NCBI GenBank assembly: GCA_009691855.1
Contig: SIAI01000001.1
Location: 106,345-170,344, forward strand
Origin: Planctomycetota bacterium
GTDB lineage: Bacteria; Planctomycetota; UBA1135; GCA-002686595
Length of the DNA: 64,000 bases
Direction of reading: 5' to 3'
Under the pieces are notes generated by a model, which was given only the letters and a program-made list of their open reading frames with translations, searched no databases and was not told the DNA's origin. This document shows, one piece after another, positions 16,225 to 24,522 of the stretch (position 1 is its first letter; each line of letters opens with the position of its first letter). Position numbers and translations under genes: made by a program.

Positions 16225-17211
16225 ATGCCCACCCGCCCGCTCATCGCTCTCACCGCCGGCGATCCGGCCGGCATCGGGCCCGAGATCGTCGCGCGCGCGC
16301 TCGCCGATACGCGCTTGCCCTCCAAGGTGCGCATCCTCGCCATCGGACCGGGCGTGTGTCGGCCGCCGCGCGTGCCGGTCTTCGATCCGAACAAAGACAC
16401 GGTCACGATCGCCGATCGCGCGTGGTTGATCACGGGTGGCGAGCGCGACTGGGAGTTCGGCTCGGCGCAGGCGAGCGCGGGCCGCGCGGCCCTGATCGCG
16501 CTGCGCGCAGGGCACGAGCTTGCCCTGGCGCGCTACGTGGACGGGATGGTGTGCGCGCCGGTCTCGAAGGAAGCGCTGGCGCTGGCGGGCGAGCGCGTCG
16601 AAGGGCAGACCGAGCTGCTCGGCCGCTGGGCGAACGCGCCCGGGGTGCAGATGCTCGGCCTGGCGCGCGACTTGCGCGTGCTGCTGCTCTCGCGCCACCT
16701 GCCGCTCAAGCAAGCGCTCGAACTCGTCACGCCGCAGCGCGTGCTCGAGCACCTGGTGATGCTCGACGAGGGCTTGCAGCGCCTCGGCTTCCCGCGCCCG
16801 CGGCTGGCGCTCGCCGGTCTCAACCCACACGCCGGTGAGAACGGCATCCTGGGCAACGAGGAACACGAGCTCCTGCAGCCCGCACTCGCGCTGGCGCAGC
16901 GCGCCGGCGTGCGCGTGGTCGGACCGCTCTCGCCCGACACGGTCTTCCTGCGTGCGGCGCAGGGCGAGTTCGACGGCGTTCTCGCGCTGTACCACGACCA
17001 GGCCTTCATCCCGCTCAAGCTGCACGCGCCGGGCGAGGGCCTGACCGTGCTGTTGCGCTTCCCGTACCTGCGCGTCTCGCCCGCGCACGGCACGGCCTTC
17101 GACATCGCCGGACAGAACAAGGCCGATCCGCGCAACCTGATCGTGGCCCTGCAAGCGGCGGCGCGCTTCGCGCCCAGCTACTCGGCGGCGGCCAGCGCGC
17201 CGCGCAGCTGA
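16225..17211 (+). CDS. pdxA: 4-hydroxythreonine-4-phosphate dehydrogenase family protein
   Basis: A 328-residue PdxA-family NAD-dependent decarboxylating dehydrogenase. The N-terminal signature TAGDPAGIGPEIVARAL, the metal/substrate motif LNPHAGENG, LYHDQAFIPLK, and the C-terminal SPAHGTAFDIAG are all present. PdxA makes 3-amino-1-hydroxyacetone phosphate for pyridoxal phosphate by the DXP-dependent route; some relatives (PdxA2) act in threonate breakdown instead. The window also encodes PdxS and PdxT, the alternative PLP synthase, so this copy may have a non-B6 role. It converges with the TPR gene and overlaps it by 34 bp. Confidence 0.88.
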   Translation: MPTRPLIALTAGDPAGIGPEIVARALADTRLPSKVRILAIGPGVCRPPRVPVFDPNKDTVTIADRAWLITGGERDWEFGSAQASAGRAALIALRAGHELALARYVDGMVCAPVSKEALALAGERVEGQTELLGRWANAPGVQMLGLARDLRVLLLSRHLPLKQALELVTPQRVLEHLVMLDEGLQRLGFPRPRLALAGLNPHAGENGILGNEEHELLQPALALAQRAGVRVVGPLSPDTVFLRAAQGEFDGVLALYHDQAFIPLKLHAPGEGLTVLLRFPYLRVSPAHGTAFDIAGQNKADPRNLIVALQAAARFAPSYSAAASAPRS

Positions 17212-17738
17212 GGCACGAGCTCGGCGGCCTGCGCGTGGCCCAGCGCGGCGGCGCGTTCGCAGGTGGTCAGCGCCTCGCGCAGCAGGCCCACGGCCCCTTC
17301 GGGGTGCACCTCGGCGTCGCTCTGGGCCTTGCCTAGCAGCACGAGGGCGCGGAAAAACTCGAGCTCCTGCGCGTGCGCGCTCTGCTCGGCGCCGCGCCGC
17401 AGGATCGCCAGGCCCGCCTGGAAGTACGCGCGGCGCCGCGCAAGGTCGGGCTCGCGCTCCTTCGAGGCCAGGTCGAAGACGAGGTGTGCGCCCAGCGTCT
17501 GCCAGCCCGCGCCCTCGGTGGGGGCGAGCTCGAGCGCGCTCTCGGCCAGCTGCAGCGCGCGCGTCTCGTCGCCCGCCAGGCTGGCGGCGTGGAAGCGCAG
17601 CCACTGCACCTCGGCCGCCAGCTCGGCGAACGGTCCGAGCAGCAGGAAGGGTGTGCGCGTCGCTCGCTGCTCGTCGGGGAAGCACAGCGCGCTCACGCCG
17701 AGCGCGAGCACCAGAGCCCACAGCAGCGCGCGCTTCAC
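17178..17738 (-). CDS. TPR-like exported or membrane-anchored protein
   Basis: A 186-residue protein. It starts with a GTG overlapping the stop of the upstream membrane-protein gene (GTGA), and a signal anchor (KRALLWALVLALGVSALCF) occupies residues 2-20. The rest is helical with TPR-like spacing: ETRALQLAESALELAPTEGAGW, a tandem helix pair at about 95-130 and another near the C-terminus with LLREALTTCERAAALGHAQA. It is the third gene of an ABC ATPase-membrane protein-TPR operon and probably works with them. Its 3' end overlaps the convergent pdxA gene. Confidence 0.65.
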   Translation of the reverse strand: MKRALLWALVLALGVSALCFPDEQRATRTPFLLLGPFAELAAEVQWLRFHAASLAGDETRALQLAESALELAPTEGAGWQTLGAHLVFDLASKEREPDLARRRAYFQAGLAILRRGAEQSAHAQELEFFRALVLLGKAQSDAEVHPEGAVGLLREALTTCERAAALGHAQAAELVPQLRGALAAAE

Positions 17739-18757
17739 CGCCGCACTCCAGCCGTGCCGCGCGCGTGCAGGCTCACGCCCAGCGCGCACAGGCCCAGCGC
17801 GCCGAGGATCTCGAGCGCGGGAGCCGCAGCCGGCACGAGTCCGCCGGTCACGTCGCTCCAGGTCGCGCTCAGGCTCGCGCCGGGCAGGAGCGCGAACGCG
17901 TGCGCGCGCGTGCACACGACCAGCGCCAGGGCAAGCACGAGGCCGGCGGCCAGCGCGGGCCGCAGCGCGCGCGCCAGCCCCAGAGAAAGCGCGCAGCCGG
18001 CCGCGAGCACGAGCCAGGCGTGACCCGCGAGGGCCAGCGAGGCCAGGCGCTCGCTGCGCGCGGGCGCGAGGACTTCGGCGCCCGCGAACAGCACCAGCAG
18101 CGCTCCCGGACCGACGCGCTCGAGCTCGAGTTCGAGCGCCCCGGAGCCCGGATCGAGCTCCAGCGCCGTGCGCCCGGCGACGCGCGCCTCGACCGTGCTC
18201 GTGCCCGCGGCCGAGCGCGCCCAGAGGCGTGCGCTGATCGCCGGACCGGAGCCGGGCGCGACCGTGGTCCACACGCGCAGGCGTTCGCCGTCGGCGAGCT
18301 CGGGCGCGCTCCAGGCGACGCGCGGCGCCTCGTCCAGCAGCACCGCGCCGCGGTTGTCGAGCACGCGCGCGCGGCGCCAGGCTGCGGGAGCACTCGCAGT
18401 ATTGAGCTCGGTCACGACGCCTGCCAGCGTCACCACCAGCGCCGCGGCGAGGGCCGCACCCGCGAACAGACCCAGCGAACGCAGCGCGGGCGGCGCGCCG
18501 GTGGGGGCCAGCCAGCGACCCGCCGCTTGGGTGCCGAGCTCGGCCACGCGCAGCCACAAGAGCGGCGCGAAGGCGAATAGCAGGCTCCAGGCATTGGCGC
18601 GCTCCAGGGCGCGCTGCAGCGCGCTGGCGTGCGCGTCGAGCTCGAGCAGCGGCGTCGCGCCCGCCGCACGCGCCGCCAGGAACAGCAGGAACACCAGCGC
18701 GGCCACGAGCCACGGCGGCAGCGCGTGGCGCAGCGCGAAGGCGGCCAGGCCCTTCAT
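17735..18757 (-). CDS. Membrane protein, probable ABC transporter permease partner
   Basis: A 340-residue integral membrane protein with hydrophobic helices at about residues 15-33, 58-72, 95-115, 255-275 and 280-300, and a large non-membrane domain (about 120-245) rich in beta-type sequence. No named family is recognised. Its start overlaps the ATPase stop by ATGA and its stop overlaps the TPR gene. That places it as the membrane component served by the ATPase, similar in layout to ABC-2/GldA-type systems with an associated permease; this is inference from gene order. Confidence 0.65.
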   Translation of the reverse strand: MKGLAAFALRHALPPWLVAALVFLLFLAARAAGATPLLELDAHASALQRALERANAWSLLFAFAPLLWLRVAELGTQAAGRWLAPTGAPPALRSLGLFAGAALAAALVVTLAGVVTELNTASAPAAWRRARVLDNRGAVLLDEAPRVAWSAPELADGERLRVWTTVAPGSGPAISARLWARSAAGTSTVEARVAGRTALELDPGSGALELELERVGPGALLVLFAGAEVLAPARSERLASLALAGHAWLVLAAGCALSLGLARALRPALAAGLVLALALVVCTRAHAFALLPGASLSATWSDVTGGLVPAAAPALEILGALGLCALGVSLHARGTAGVRR

Positions 18758-19494
18758 CGCGCTCCGGCGAGCTCGCGGTACAACGCCAGCACCCTTTCAG
18801 GCGAGTCCAGGAGCTGCGCGGTCACGCCCTCGGCGGCGAGGCGCCCGCGGAACAGGACGCCCACGCGCGGACAGTGCGCCTGCACGTCGCCCAGCACGTG
18901 CGTGGCCAAGAGCAGCGTCACGCCACGCGCGCGCGCCTCGCGCAGCAGCTCGTCCAGCACCACGTAGCCCTCGGCGTCGAGTCCGGCCGTGGGCTCGTCG
19001 AACAGCAACAGGTCTGGGCCGTGCAGCAGCGCCTGGGCCAGCGCGAAGCGGCGCTTCATGCCCAGGCTGAAGGCCGAGAGCGGCGTGCGCGCCTCGGCCG
19101 CGAGCCCGACGCGCTCGAGCTGCGCCGCGGCCTCGCGCCGGCGCGCCGCGCGTTCCAGGCCGTGCAAGGAAGCGAGCAACTCCAGCACCGCGCGCGGCGT
19201 GAGCTCGAGCGGGAAGGGGAAGCCGTCGGGCAGATAGCCGATGCGCGCGCGCGCCGCGCGGCGCTCGAGGCTCTCACCGAACACGCGCACCGCGCCGGCC
19301 GAAGCACGCTCGACGCCGGCCAGCAGGCGCAGCAGCGTGCTCTTGCCCGAGCCGTTTGGGCCCAGGAGTCCCACGCGCTCGCCCGGTTCGAGGGTCAGGG
19401 TCAACTCGGCCAGAGCCGTGCGCTGGGCCCCGCGCCAGCCCGTGCGATAGCGGCGACACAGGCCGACGACCTCGAGCGCGTGCGGGCTGCCCAT
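18754..19494 (-). CDS. ABC transporter ATP-binding protein
   Basis: A 246-residue ATPase. Walker A is [14 protein letters not shown], the signature loop is [18 protein letters not shown], Walker B is [12 protein letters not shown], and the switch His is in LLATHVLGD. The sequence style ([18 protein letters not shown] before the signature) fits the ABC-2/CcmA export group. The ATG at 19494 follows in-frame shadow sequence derived from the palindromic repeat at 19535, so that repeat lies in its promoter region. It heads a three-gene operon with a membrane protein and a TPR protein. Confidence 0.9.
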   Translation of the reverse strand: MGSPHALEVVGLCRRYRTGWRGAQRTALAELTLTLEPGERVGLLGPNGSGKSTLLRLLAGVERASAGAVRVFGESLERRAARARIGYLPDGFPFPLELTPRAVLELLASLHGLERAARRREAAAQLERVGLAAEARTPLSAFSLGMKRRFALAQALLHGPDLLLFDEPTAGLDAEGYVVLDELLREARARGVTLLLATHVLGDVQAHCPRVGVLFRGRLAAEGVTAQLLDSPERVLALYRELAGAR

Positions 19495-19534
19495 CGCCGG
19501 CAGAGTATTGCCGAGTGCGCCCCCCGGGTCCACG

Positions 19535-19694
19535 CTAGTGGTGTGAGTCACGCACAGAGGTCTTTGCCCCGGGCCGTCTTCGCCCGCCGCGGCGTTGCGC
19601 CTCCTCCGAGACTTGCAGCGAAGTCGCGTCGTCGGCGCGCCTTGCGGCGAACGCAGACGGCCTCGGGATAAAGGCCCCTCTGCGTGACTCACAG
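19535..19694 (+). repeat. CTAG-ended palindromic element, copy A
   Basis: An imperfect palindrome of about 160 bp between divergent genes. The terminal arms are GTGTGAGTCACGCACAGAGG at 19540 and CCTCTGCGTGACTCACAG at 19677-19694. The interior carries GCGTTGCGCCTCCTCCGAGA and GCGCGCCTTGCGGCGAACGC. The same element in opposite orientation is at 38118-38282. Its right arm contains the GTG used as the start of the glutaredoxin gene. Confidence 0.82.
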
Positions 19695-20028
19695 CACTCG
19701 CGCCACGCTGGGTTTCCTGAGACGGCTCGCCGGCTGGTTCTGGCCCGCACGCGGCGCGCCGCTCGAGCTGGTGCTGTACACCAAGCGCGACTGCCCGCTG
19801 TGCGCCGAGATGAAGGCCGAGCTCGCGCGCGCGCGCGTGCGCCCGCCCTTTCGCCTGCGCGAGGTGGACATCGAGGGCGACGCCGAGCTCCTGGAACGCC
19901 ACGGCCGCTCGATCCCGGTGCTGGAGATCGGCGGCCGGCCGGCCTTCAAGGGACGCCTGACGTGCGCCGAGTTCGAGCAGCGCTACGCGCGCCGCGCGGC
20001 CGAGCTGCGCGCGCCGGAACTCCGCTGA
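19684..20028 (+). CDS. Glutaredoxin-like protein
   Basis: A 114-residue thioredoxin-fold protein of the DUF836/glutaredoxin-like group. The redox motif is YTKRDCPLCAEMKAEL (Cys-Pro-Leu-Cys), followed by REVDIEGDAELLERHG and the cis-Pro loop RSIPVLEIGG. Residues 1-20 before the fold are atypical, and the GTG start at 19684 lies inside the right arm of palindromic element A, so the repeat appears to supply the start codon. An internal GTG at about 19771 would begin right at the fold. It is followed by a hairpin at 20047. Confidence 0.78.
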   Translation: MTHSTRATLGFLRRLAGWFWPARGAPLELVLYTKRDCPLCAEMKAELARARVRPPFRLREVDIEGDAELLERHGRSIPVLEIGGRPAFKGRLTCAEFEQRYARRAAELRAPELR

Positions 20029-20046
20029 GCCGCTTACCCGCCGCAG

Positions 20047-20085
20047 GCGGACCTGGTCAGGAAAGAACCGGCTGCCCAGGTCCGC
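20047..20085 (+). terminator. Hairpin after the glutaredoxin gene
   Basis: A perfect 10-bp stem (GCGGACCTGG / CCAGGTCCGC) with a 19-base loop starts 19 bases after the glutaredoxin stop. There is no T-run, so it may act as a weak terminator or simply as a structured 3' end. Confidence 0.45.
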
Positions 20086-20089
20086 TGAG

Positions 20090-20304
20090 CTTCTATTCGT
20101 CGGCCGCCTGCACGGCGAGCAAGACTCCTGGAGTGGCGGAAAGCGCAGCGCGGAGACGCAGAGAGCGCGGAGACTGGCGCAGAAGGAAAGAGCCTGGGCC
20201 TCCGCGGTTCAGCCTGCTGGAATCCGACGCTGCGCAGGTTTTCCGCCCCGCTCCGCGCTCTGCGCGTCTCCGCGCTGCGTTTGGGTTGCGGGCGTCGCCC
20301 GCGC
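20090..20304 (-). repeat. CGCGGAG-rich interspersed palindromic element, copy 2 (inverted)
   Basis: Reverse complement of the element at 7129-7349, running from CTTCTATTCGTCGGCC to GGGCGTCGCCCGCGC. Long matched blocks include CACGGCGAGCAAGACTCCTG and GGAATCCGACGCTGCGCAGG. It abuts copy 3 through a 21-bp spacer, giving a head-to-head arrangement. Confidence 0.78.
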
Positions 20305-20325
20305 TGAACGACTTGTTCTTTGGAA

Positions 20326-20495
20326 GCGCGGGCGGTGCCCGCAACCCGAGCGGAGGAAAAGCGCAGCGCGGAGACGCGGAGGACGCGGGGGAAGGCGGAG
20401 CAGGCAAACAGGGGGAAACCCGGGAGGCCCCTGTCCTTTCTTCCCCCCGCGCCTCTCCGCTGCGCCTGGCGCTTTCCGCGAGTAGAGGAGCAGAA
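20326..20495 (+). repeat. CGCGGAG-rich interspersed palindromic element, copy 3 (diverged)
   Basis: Starts with GCGCGGGCGGTGCCCGCAAC, like copy 1, continues with GCGCAGCGCGGAGACGCGGA and ends GAGTAGAGGAGCAGAAG. Its middle differs from copies 1 and 2. It fills most of the gap upstream of the FHA gene. Confidence 0.6.
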
Positions 20496-20535
20496 GGAGC
20501 TTCACGCGGCGCCGCGCGGAGCCGAGAATCGCGGC

Positions 20536-21237
20536 ATGAGTGACACGCGCCAGGCGCGGCTGTTCGTGCTCGCGGGTCCCGACCTCGCACGCTCGTTCGC
20601 GCTCGGAGAGCGCACGACGCTCGGCCGCGCCGACGAGTGCGAGGTGGTCCTGCGCGACCGCTCGATCAGCCGCAAGCACGCGCTGCTCGTGCGCCAGGGC
20701 GAGCAGTGGTTCGTGCAGGACCTGGGCTCGACCAACGGCGTGTCGAAGGACGGCCAGCGCGCCGAGCGCTTCGAGCTGAAGGACGGCGACGAGTTCAAGC
20801 TCGGCGATCTGCCGCTGCGCCTGCGCCTGGTGAACGCGACGGAAGAGGAGATCGAGTTCGATCCGACGCCCGCGGCGCCCGAGCGCGCTCGCCCGGCTGC
20901 CGAGCCCAAGCCTCCCGCGCTGGTCCACCCGCCACGCGTGCAGCAGCCCAGCGCGTCCGCGCCCACGCTCGAGCACGAGGTCGAGATCGAAGAGAGCATC
21001 GAGATCGAGATCGAGGGCCCCGACGCCGGCCCCTCGCGTCCGGCGCGCGCGCCACCGCCGCCGGCGACGGGCTTCCGTCCACCACGCGCCGAGCGCCGCA
21101 CGGGCTTCTTCGCCGCCGATCTGTCGCAGCATCCGCTGTGGCTGCGCGGCCTGATCGTGCTCGTGCTGCTGGCATTGTGCGGCGCCCTCGCCTACGGCGC
21201 GTTTCTGGCGCTGCAGATGCTGCGCGGCGGACCGTGA
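20536..21237 (+). CDS. FHA-domain membrane-anchored protein
   Basis: A 233-residue protein. Residues about 10-95 form a forkhead-associated domain that would bind phosphothreonine peptides: TLGRADECEVVLRD, SISRKHALLVRQGEQWFVQD and LGSTNGVSKDG supply the Gly-Arg, Ser-x-x-His and Asn motifs. A Pro/Glu-rich linker with an acidic run (EHEVEIEESIEIEIEG) follows, then one C-terminal transmembrane helix (LIVLVLLALCGALAYGAFLAL) with a short tail, so the FHA domain faces the cytoplasm. No kinase gene is adjacent. Confidence 0.88.
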   Translation: MSDTRQARLFVLAGPDLARSFALGERTTLGRADECEVVLRDRSISRKHALLVRQGEQWFVQDLGSTNGVSKDGQRAERFELKDGDEFKLGDLPLRLRLVNATEEEIEFDPTPAAPERARPAAEPKPPALVHPPRVQQPSASAPTLEHEVEIEESIEIEIEGPDAGPSRPARAPPPPATGFRPPRAERRTGFFAADLSQHPLWLRGLIVLVLLALCGALAYGAFLALQMLRGGP

Positions 21238-21285
21238 ATCCAACACGGGGCGCGCGCGGAGCGTAGGTAGAATCCCACGCCCCCC

Positions 21286-22698
21286 ATGGCCCGCCCCCCG
21301 TCCTGGATCGTGCTCTTCGCGGGCTTCGTCCTCGTCGCCTGTCCCGGGCGCGAGCGGCGCGAGCCGCCGCTGCCGCCGAATCTGGAGAGCTTCGACGCGC
21401 GCGTGGTCGAGCGCATCCAGGCCGCGCGCGCCAAGGTGCAGGCCGACCCGGGGCACGGCGGCGCCTGGGCCGAGCTGGGGATGATGTTTGCCTCGGAGCG
21501 CCTGAAGAACCTGGCCCTCGACTGCTATCGCGAGGCCGCGCGCCTCGAACCGACGCAGCCCAAGTGGCCCTACCGCCAGGCCGTGACCCTGGCGCAGATC
21601 GGCGAGACGAGCGCGGCCATGAGCGCCATGCAGCGCTCGCTGGAGCTCGAGGACAGCTATCCGCCCAGCCACGCGCGTCTGGGGCTCTATCACCTCGAGC
21701 TCGGCGAGCTGGAGTCGGCCGAGCGCGAGTTCCGGCGCGCGACCGTGCTCGATTCGTCGTACCCCGGCGGCTGGGTCGGACTCGCGCGCGTGGCACTGCA
21801 GCGCGATCAGGCCGCCGAGGCGCTCGCGCTGGCCACGCGTCTCTTGCAGACGGATCCCGAGGATCGCACCTTCCGCCAGCTGGCGACCCTCGCGCGGAGC
21901 CAGAGCGGCGAGGTCGTGCGCGGCGACGAACCGGTGCTGGGCGCCGACGAGGTGCCGGTGTGGAACGACCCGTGGGAGCTCGAAGCCCGCGCCTTCCGCC
22001 AGAAGCCGGACATGCTGCGCGTGGGCAAGCTACTCCAGCAGGGCCACGCGGCCGAGGCGCTGCTTCTGCTGGAGGGCGAGCGCGCGCGCGGTGCGAGCGT
22101 GTCCGACACGGCGCTGAGCTTCGCCGGCGCCTACCAGGGCTTGGAGCGCGACGCGGACGCGCTACGCGAGATCGAGGCGCTGCTCGCGCTCGAACCCGAC
22201 AACACCGCGGCGCTGGTGCTGAAGGCGCAGTTGCTCGACGACGGCGGCGACCTCGAGGCGGCCGTGGCCTTGCTGGAGCGCGTGACGACCCTGCAGCCGA
22301 CGCATGGCGGAGCGTTCGCGGCCAAGGCGCGCAAGCTCGCGCAGCTCGGCCAGCACGAGGCCGCGGTGCCGGCCTTCCAGCGCGCGCTGGAGCTCGGCGT
22401 CAACGATCCCGAGCTGCGCTTCTCGCTGGGGCAGACCTGGATCGTGCTCAAGCGCTACCCCGAGGCCCGGCCGCTGTTCGAGGCCCTGGCCCTCGAGCGC
22501 CCCGAGCACGGCGACACCTGGCTCGAGCTCGCCATCGCGCGCCTGCGCACCAAGGACCTGGCCGGCGCCGACCAAGCCTTCGAGCGCGCGCGCGCCACAC
22601 CCAACGCTTCGCCGCGCCTGCTGGGCGACGTGCAGCGCGCGCTGGCGGCCGCGCGCGAGCGCCGCGAGAAGAAGAGCGCCGAGGACGAGCCGCGATGA
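21286..22698 (+). CDS. TPR-repeat lipoprotein
   Basis: A 470-residue exported protein with a lipobox signal (WIVLFAGFVLVACPG). At least eight tetratricopeptide-type helix pairs follow, for example WAELGMMFASERLKNLALDC at about 65, ARLGLYHLELGELESAEREF and FSLGQTWIVLKRYPEARPLF. The family provides protein-binding scaffolds; the partner here is probably the downstream ASPIC/UnbV lipoprotein, whose ATG overlaps this stop (ATGA). TPR + ASPIC/UnbV gene pairs are frequent in Planctomycetota and Acidobacteriota. Confidence 0.85.
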   Translation: MARPPSWIVLFAGFVLVACPGRERREPPLPPNLESFDARVVERIQAARAKVQADPGHGGAWAELGMMFASERLKNLALDCYREAARLEPTQPKWPYRQAVTLAQIGETSAAMSAMQRSLELEDSYPPSHARLGLYHLELGELESAEREFRRATVLDSSYPGGWVGLARVALQRDQAAEALALATRLLQTDPEDRTFRQLATLARSQSGEVVRGDEPVLGADEVPVWNDPWELEARAFRQKPDMLRVGKLLQQGHAAEALLLLEGERARGASVSDTALSFAGAYQGLERDADALREIEALLALEPDNTAALVLKAQLLDDGGDLEAAVALLERVTTLQPTHGGAFAAKARKLAQLGQHEAAVPAFQRALELGVNDPELRFSLGQTWIVLKRYPEARPLFEALALERPEHGDTWLELAIARLRTKDLAGADQAFERARATPNASPRLLGDVQRALAAARERREKKSAEDEPR

Positions 22699-24515
22699 GG
22701 CCGGCAGCGTTGCCCGTGTCCCGAGTCGGAGGTTCGCCAACAGCTTCCGCCGTCCTTCACCGCCGGGCTGCGTTGCTCCTCCTTGGCGTAGCGCCCTGGA
22801 TACGCGGTCGTCGTCGCGCCTTGCCAGACGGCGAATGCCAGCGGAGTCTGTTGACGCACCTCCGACTTGGGACACTCACGCTGCTCGCCGCCTGCGCGGG
22901 CTGCTGCAAGAGCGCGAGCGAGACGGGCGCGCCCTGGTTCGCCGAGGAGGCGCACGCGCGCGGCCTGGACTTCAGCTGGCAGTCGGGTCACGCACAGAAG
23001 CACTACTTCCCCGAGATCATGGGCGGCGGCGTGGCGCTGCTGGACGCGGAGCAGGACGGCGACCTCGACGTGTACCTGGTGCAGGCCGGCTCGAGCGTGG
23101 CCGCGCCGGCCGAGCGCCCGCCCAACCAGCTGTTCGAGAACACCGGCGGCGGCCGCTTCCGCGACGCGAGCGCCGGCAGCGGCGCCGAAGACCGCGGCTA
23201 CGGCATGGGCGTGGCCGCGGGCGACGCGAACGACGACGGGCGCACCGACCTGTACGTGACCAACGTGGGCCCCAACGCGCTGCTCTTGAACCAGGGCGCG
23301 TGTACCTTCCGCGACGACACCGAGCGCGCCGGCGTCGGCGATCCCGCGTGGAGCACCAGCGCGGCCTTCGTCGACTACGACAAGGACGGCGACCTCGACC
23401 TGTACGTCGCCAACTACATCCGCTGGTCGCTGGCCGACGAGATCACCTGCTACACCAAGCCGCACCCCGAGGACTACTGCTCGCCCAACTCCTACGCCGC
23501 GCCGGCGCAGGACACGCTCTACCGCAACGAGGGCGACGGACGCTTCAGCGACGTGTCCTTCGCCGCCGGCCTGCGCGCGGCCTACGGCAACGGCCTGGGC
23601 GTGGTGTGCGCGGACTTCGACGGCGACGGCTGGAGCGACGTCTTCGTGGCCAACGACGGGATGCTCAATCAGCTGTGGCACAACCGCCACGACGGCACCT
23701 TCGAGGACCTCGGCGTTTCCTCCGGCTGCGCGGTGGACCAGGACGGCCGCAAGAAGGCCGGCATGGGCACGCACGCGGCCGATGTGGACTTCGACGGCGA
23801 CGAGGACCTGCTCGTGGTCAACCTGGCCGGCGAGAGCGACTCCTTCTACCGCAACGACGGCGGGCGCTTCTCCGACCGCACGCCGCTGGTCGGCCTCGGC
23901 GCCGCGAGCCGCCCGTTCACGCGCTTCGGCGCGGGCTTCGCCGACTTCGACAACGACGGCTTCCTCGACCTGTACGAGGCCAACGGCCGCGTGACGCGTC
24001 TGCCCGAGGACTCCGGCCCGCGCCCGTTTGACGAGCCGAACCTGCTCTTCCGCGGTACGCGCGCGGGCAAGTTCGAGGAAGTCCACCCGCGCGGCGGCAC
24101 GCGCGAGCCGCTCTCCGCCACCAGCCGCGGCACCGCCTTCGGCGACCTCGACGGCGACGGCGGCGTGGACGTGGTGGTCGTCAACCGCGACTCGCCCGCG
24201 TACTTCCTGATGAATCGCGTGCCGGAGCGCGGACACTGGATCGCCTTCCAGGTGCGCGAGACGAACGGCCGCGACGCGCTGGGCGCGGTGCTCGCGCTCG
24301 ACCTCGACGGCACGAACGTCCGCCGCACGGTGCGCAGCGCCTACAGCTACTGCGCCGCCAGCGACCCGCGCGTGCACCTCGGCCTGGGCGCGCGCACGAG
24401 CATCGACGGCGGCGTGAGCGTGACCTGGGCCGACGGGAGCGAGGAGCGCTTCACGGGGCCGTTCGCGGCCAGCCAGGTCCACGTGCTGGGCCGTGGACAG
24501 AGCGTGAAGCGCTGA
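22695..24515 (+). CDS. FG-GAP/VCBS repeat lipoprotein with ASPIC/UnbV C-terminal domain
   Basis: A 606-residue exported protein. At least seven calcium-binding beta-propeller repeats of the D-x-D-x-D-G type are visible (DAEQDGDLDVY, DANDDGRTDLY, DYDKDGDLDLY, DFDGDGWSDVF, DFDGDEDLLVV, DFDNDGFLDLY, DLDGDGGVDVV). The last about 95 residues are an ASPIC/UnbV domain with HWIAFQVRETNGRDALGAVL and RVHLGLG. The function of such proteins is not established. The ATG overlaps the TPR gene stop, but codons 8-61 are a palindromic repeat (22716-22875) inserted before the lipoprotein signal LGTLTLLAACAGC; a TTG at 22851 could restart translation just before it. Confidence 0.82.
   Translation: MRPAALPVSRVGGSPTASAVLHRRAALLLLGVAPWIRGRRRALPDGECQRSLLTHLRLGTLTLLAACAGCCKSASETGAPWFAEEAHARGLDFSWQSGHAQKHYFPEIMGGGVALLDAEQDGDLDVYLVQAGSSVAAPAERPPNQLFENTGGGRFRDASAGSGAEDRGYGMGVAAGDANDDGRTDLYVTNVGPNALLLNQGACTFRDDTERAGVGDPAWSTSAAFVDYDKDGDLDLYVANYIRWSLADEITCYTKPHPEDYCSPNSYAAPAQDTLYRNEGDGRFSDVSFAAGLRAAYGNGLGVVCADFDGDGWSDVFVANDGMLNQLWHNRHDGTFEDLGVSSGCAVDQDGRKKAGMGTHAADVDFDGDEDLLVVNLAGESDSFYRNDGGRFSDRTPLVGLGAASRPFTRFGAGFADFDNDGFLDLYEANGRVTRLPEDSGPRPFDEPNLLFRGTRAGKFEEVHPRGGTREPLSATSRGTAFGDLDGDGGVDVVVVNRDSPAYFLMNRVPERGHWIAFQVRETNGRDALGAVLALDLDGTNVRRTVRSAYSYCAASDPRVHLGLGARTSIDGGVSVTWADGSEERFTGPFAASQVHVLGRGQSVKR
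22716..22875 (+). repeat. CTAG-family palindromic element, copy C, inside the ASPIC/UnbV leader
   Basis: The 28-bp terminal arms are inverted with three mismatches: left begins GTGTCCCGAGTCGGAGG (22716-22743), right ends CCTCCGACTTGGGACAC (22848-22875). The interior (GCGTTGCTCCTCCT, TCGTCGTCGCGCCTTGC, GGCGAATGC) matches that of copy A (GCGTTGCGCCTCCT, TCGTCGGCGCGCCTTGC, GGCGAACGC), so this is a diverged family member with different ends. Confidence 0.75.
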
Positions 24516-24522
24516 TCGAGGG

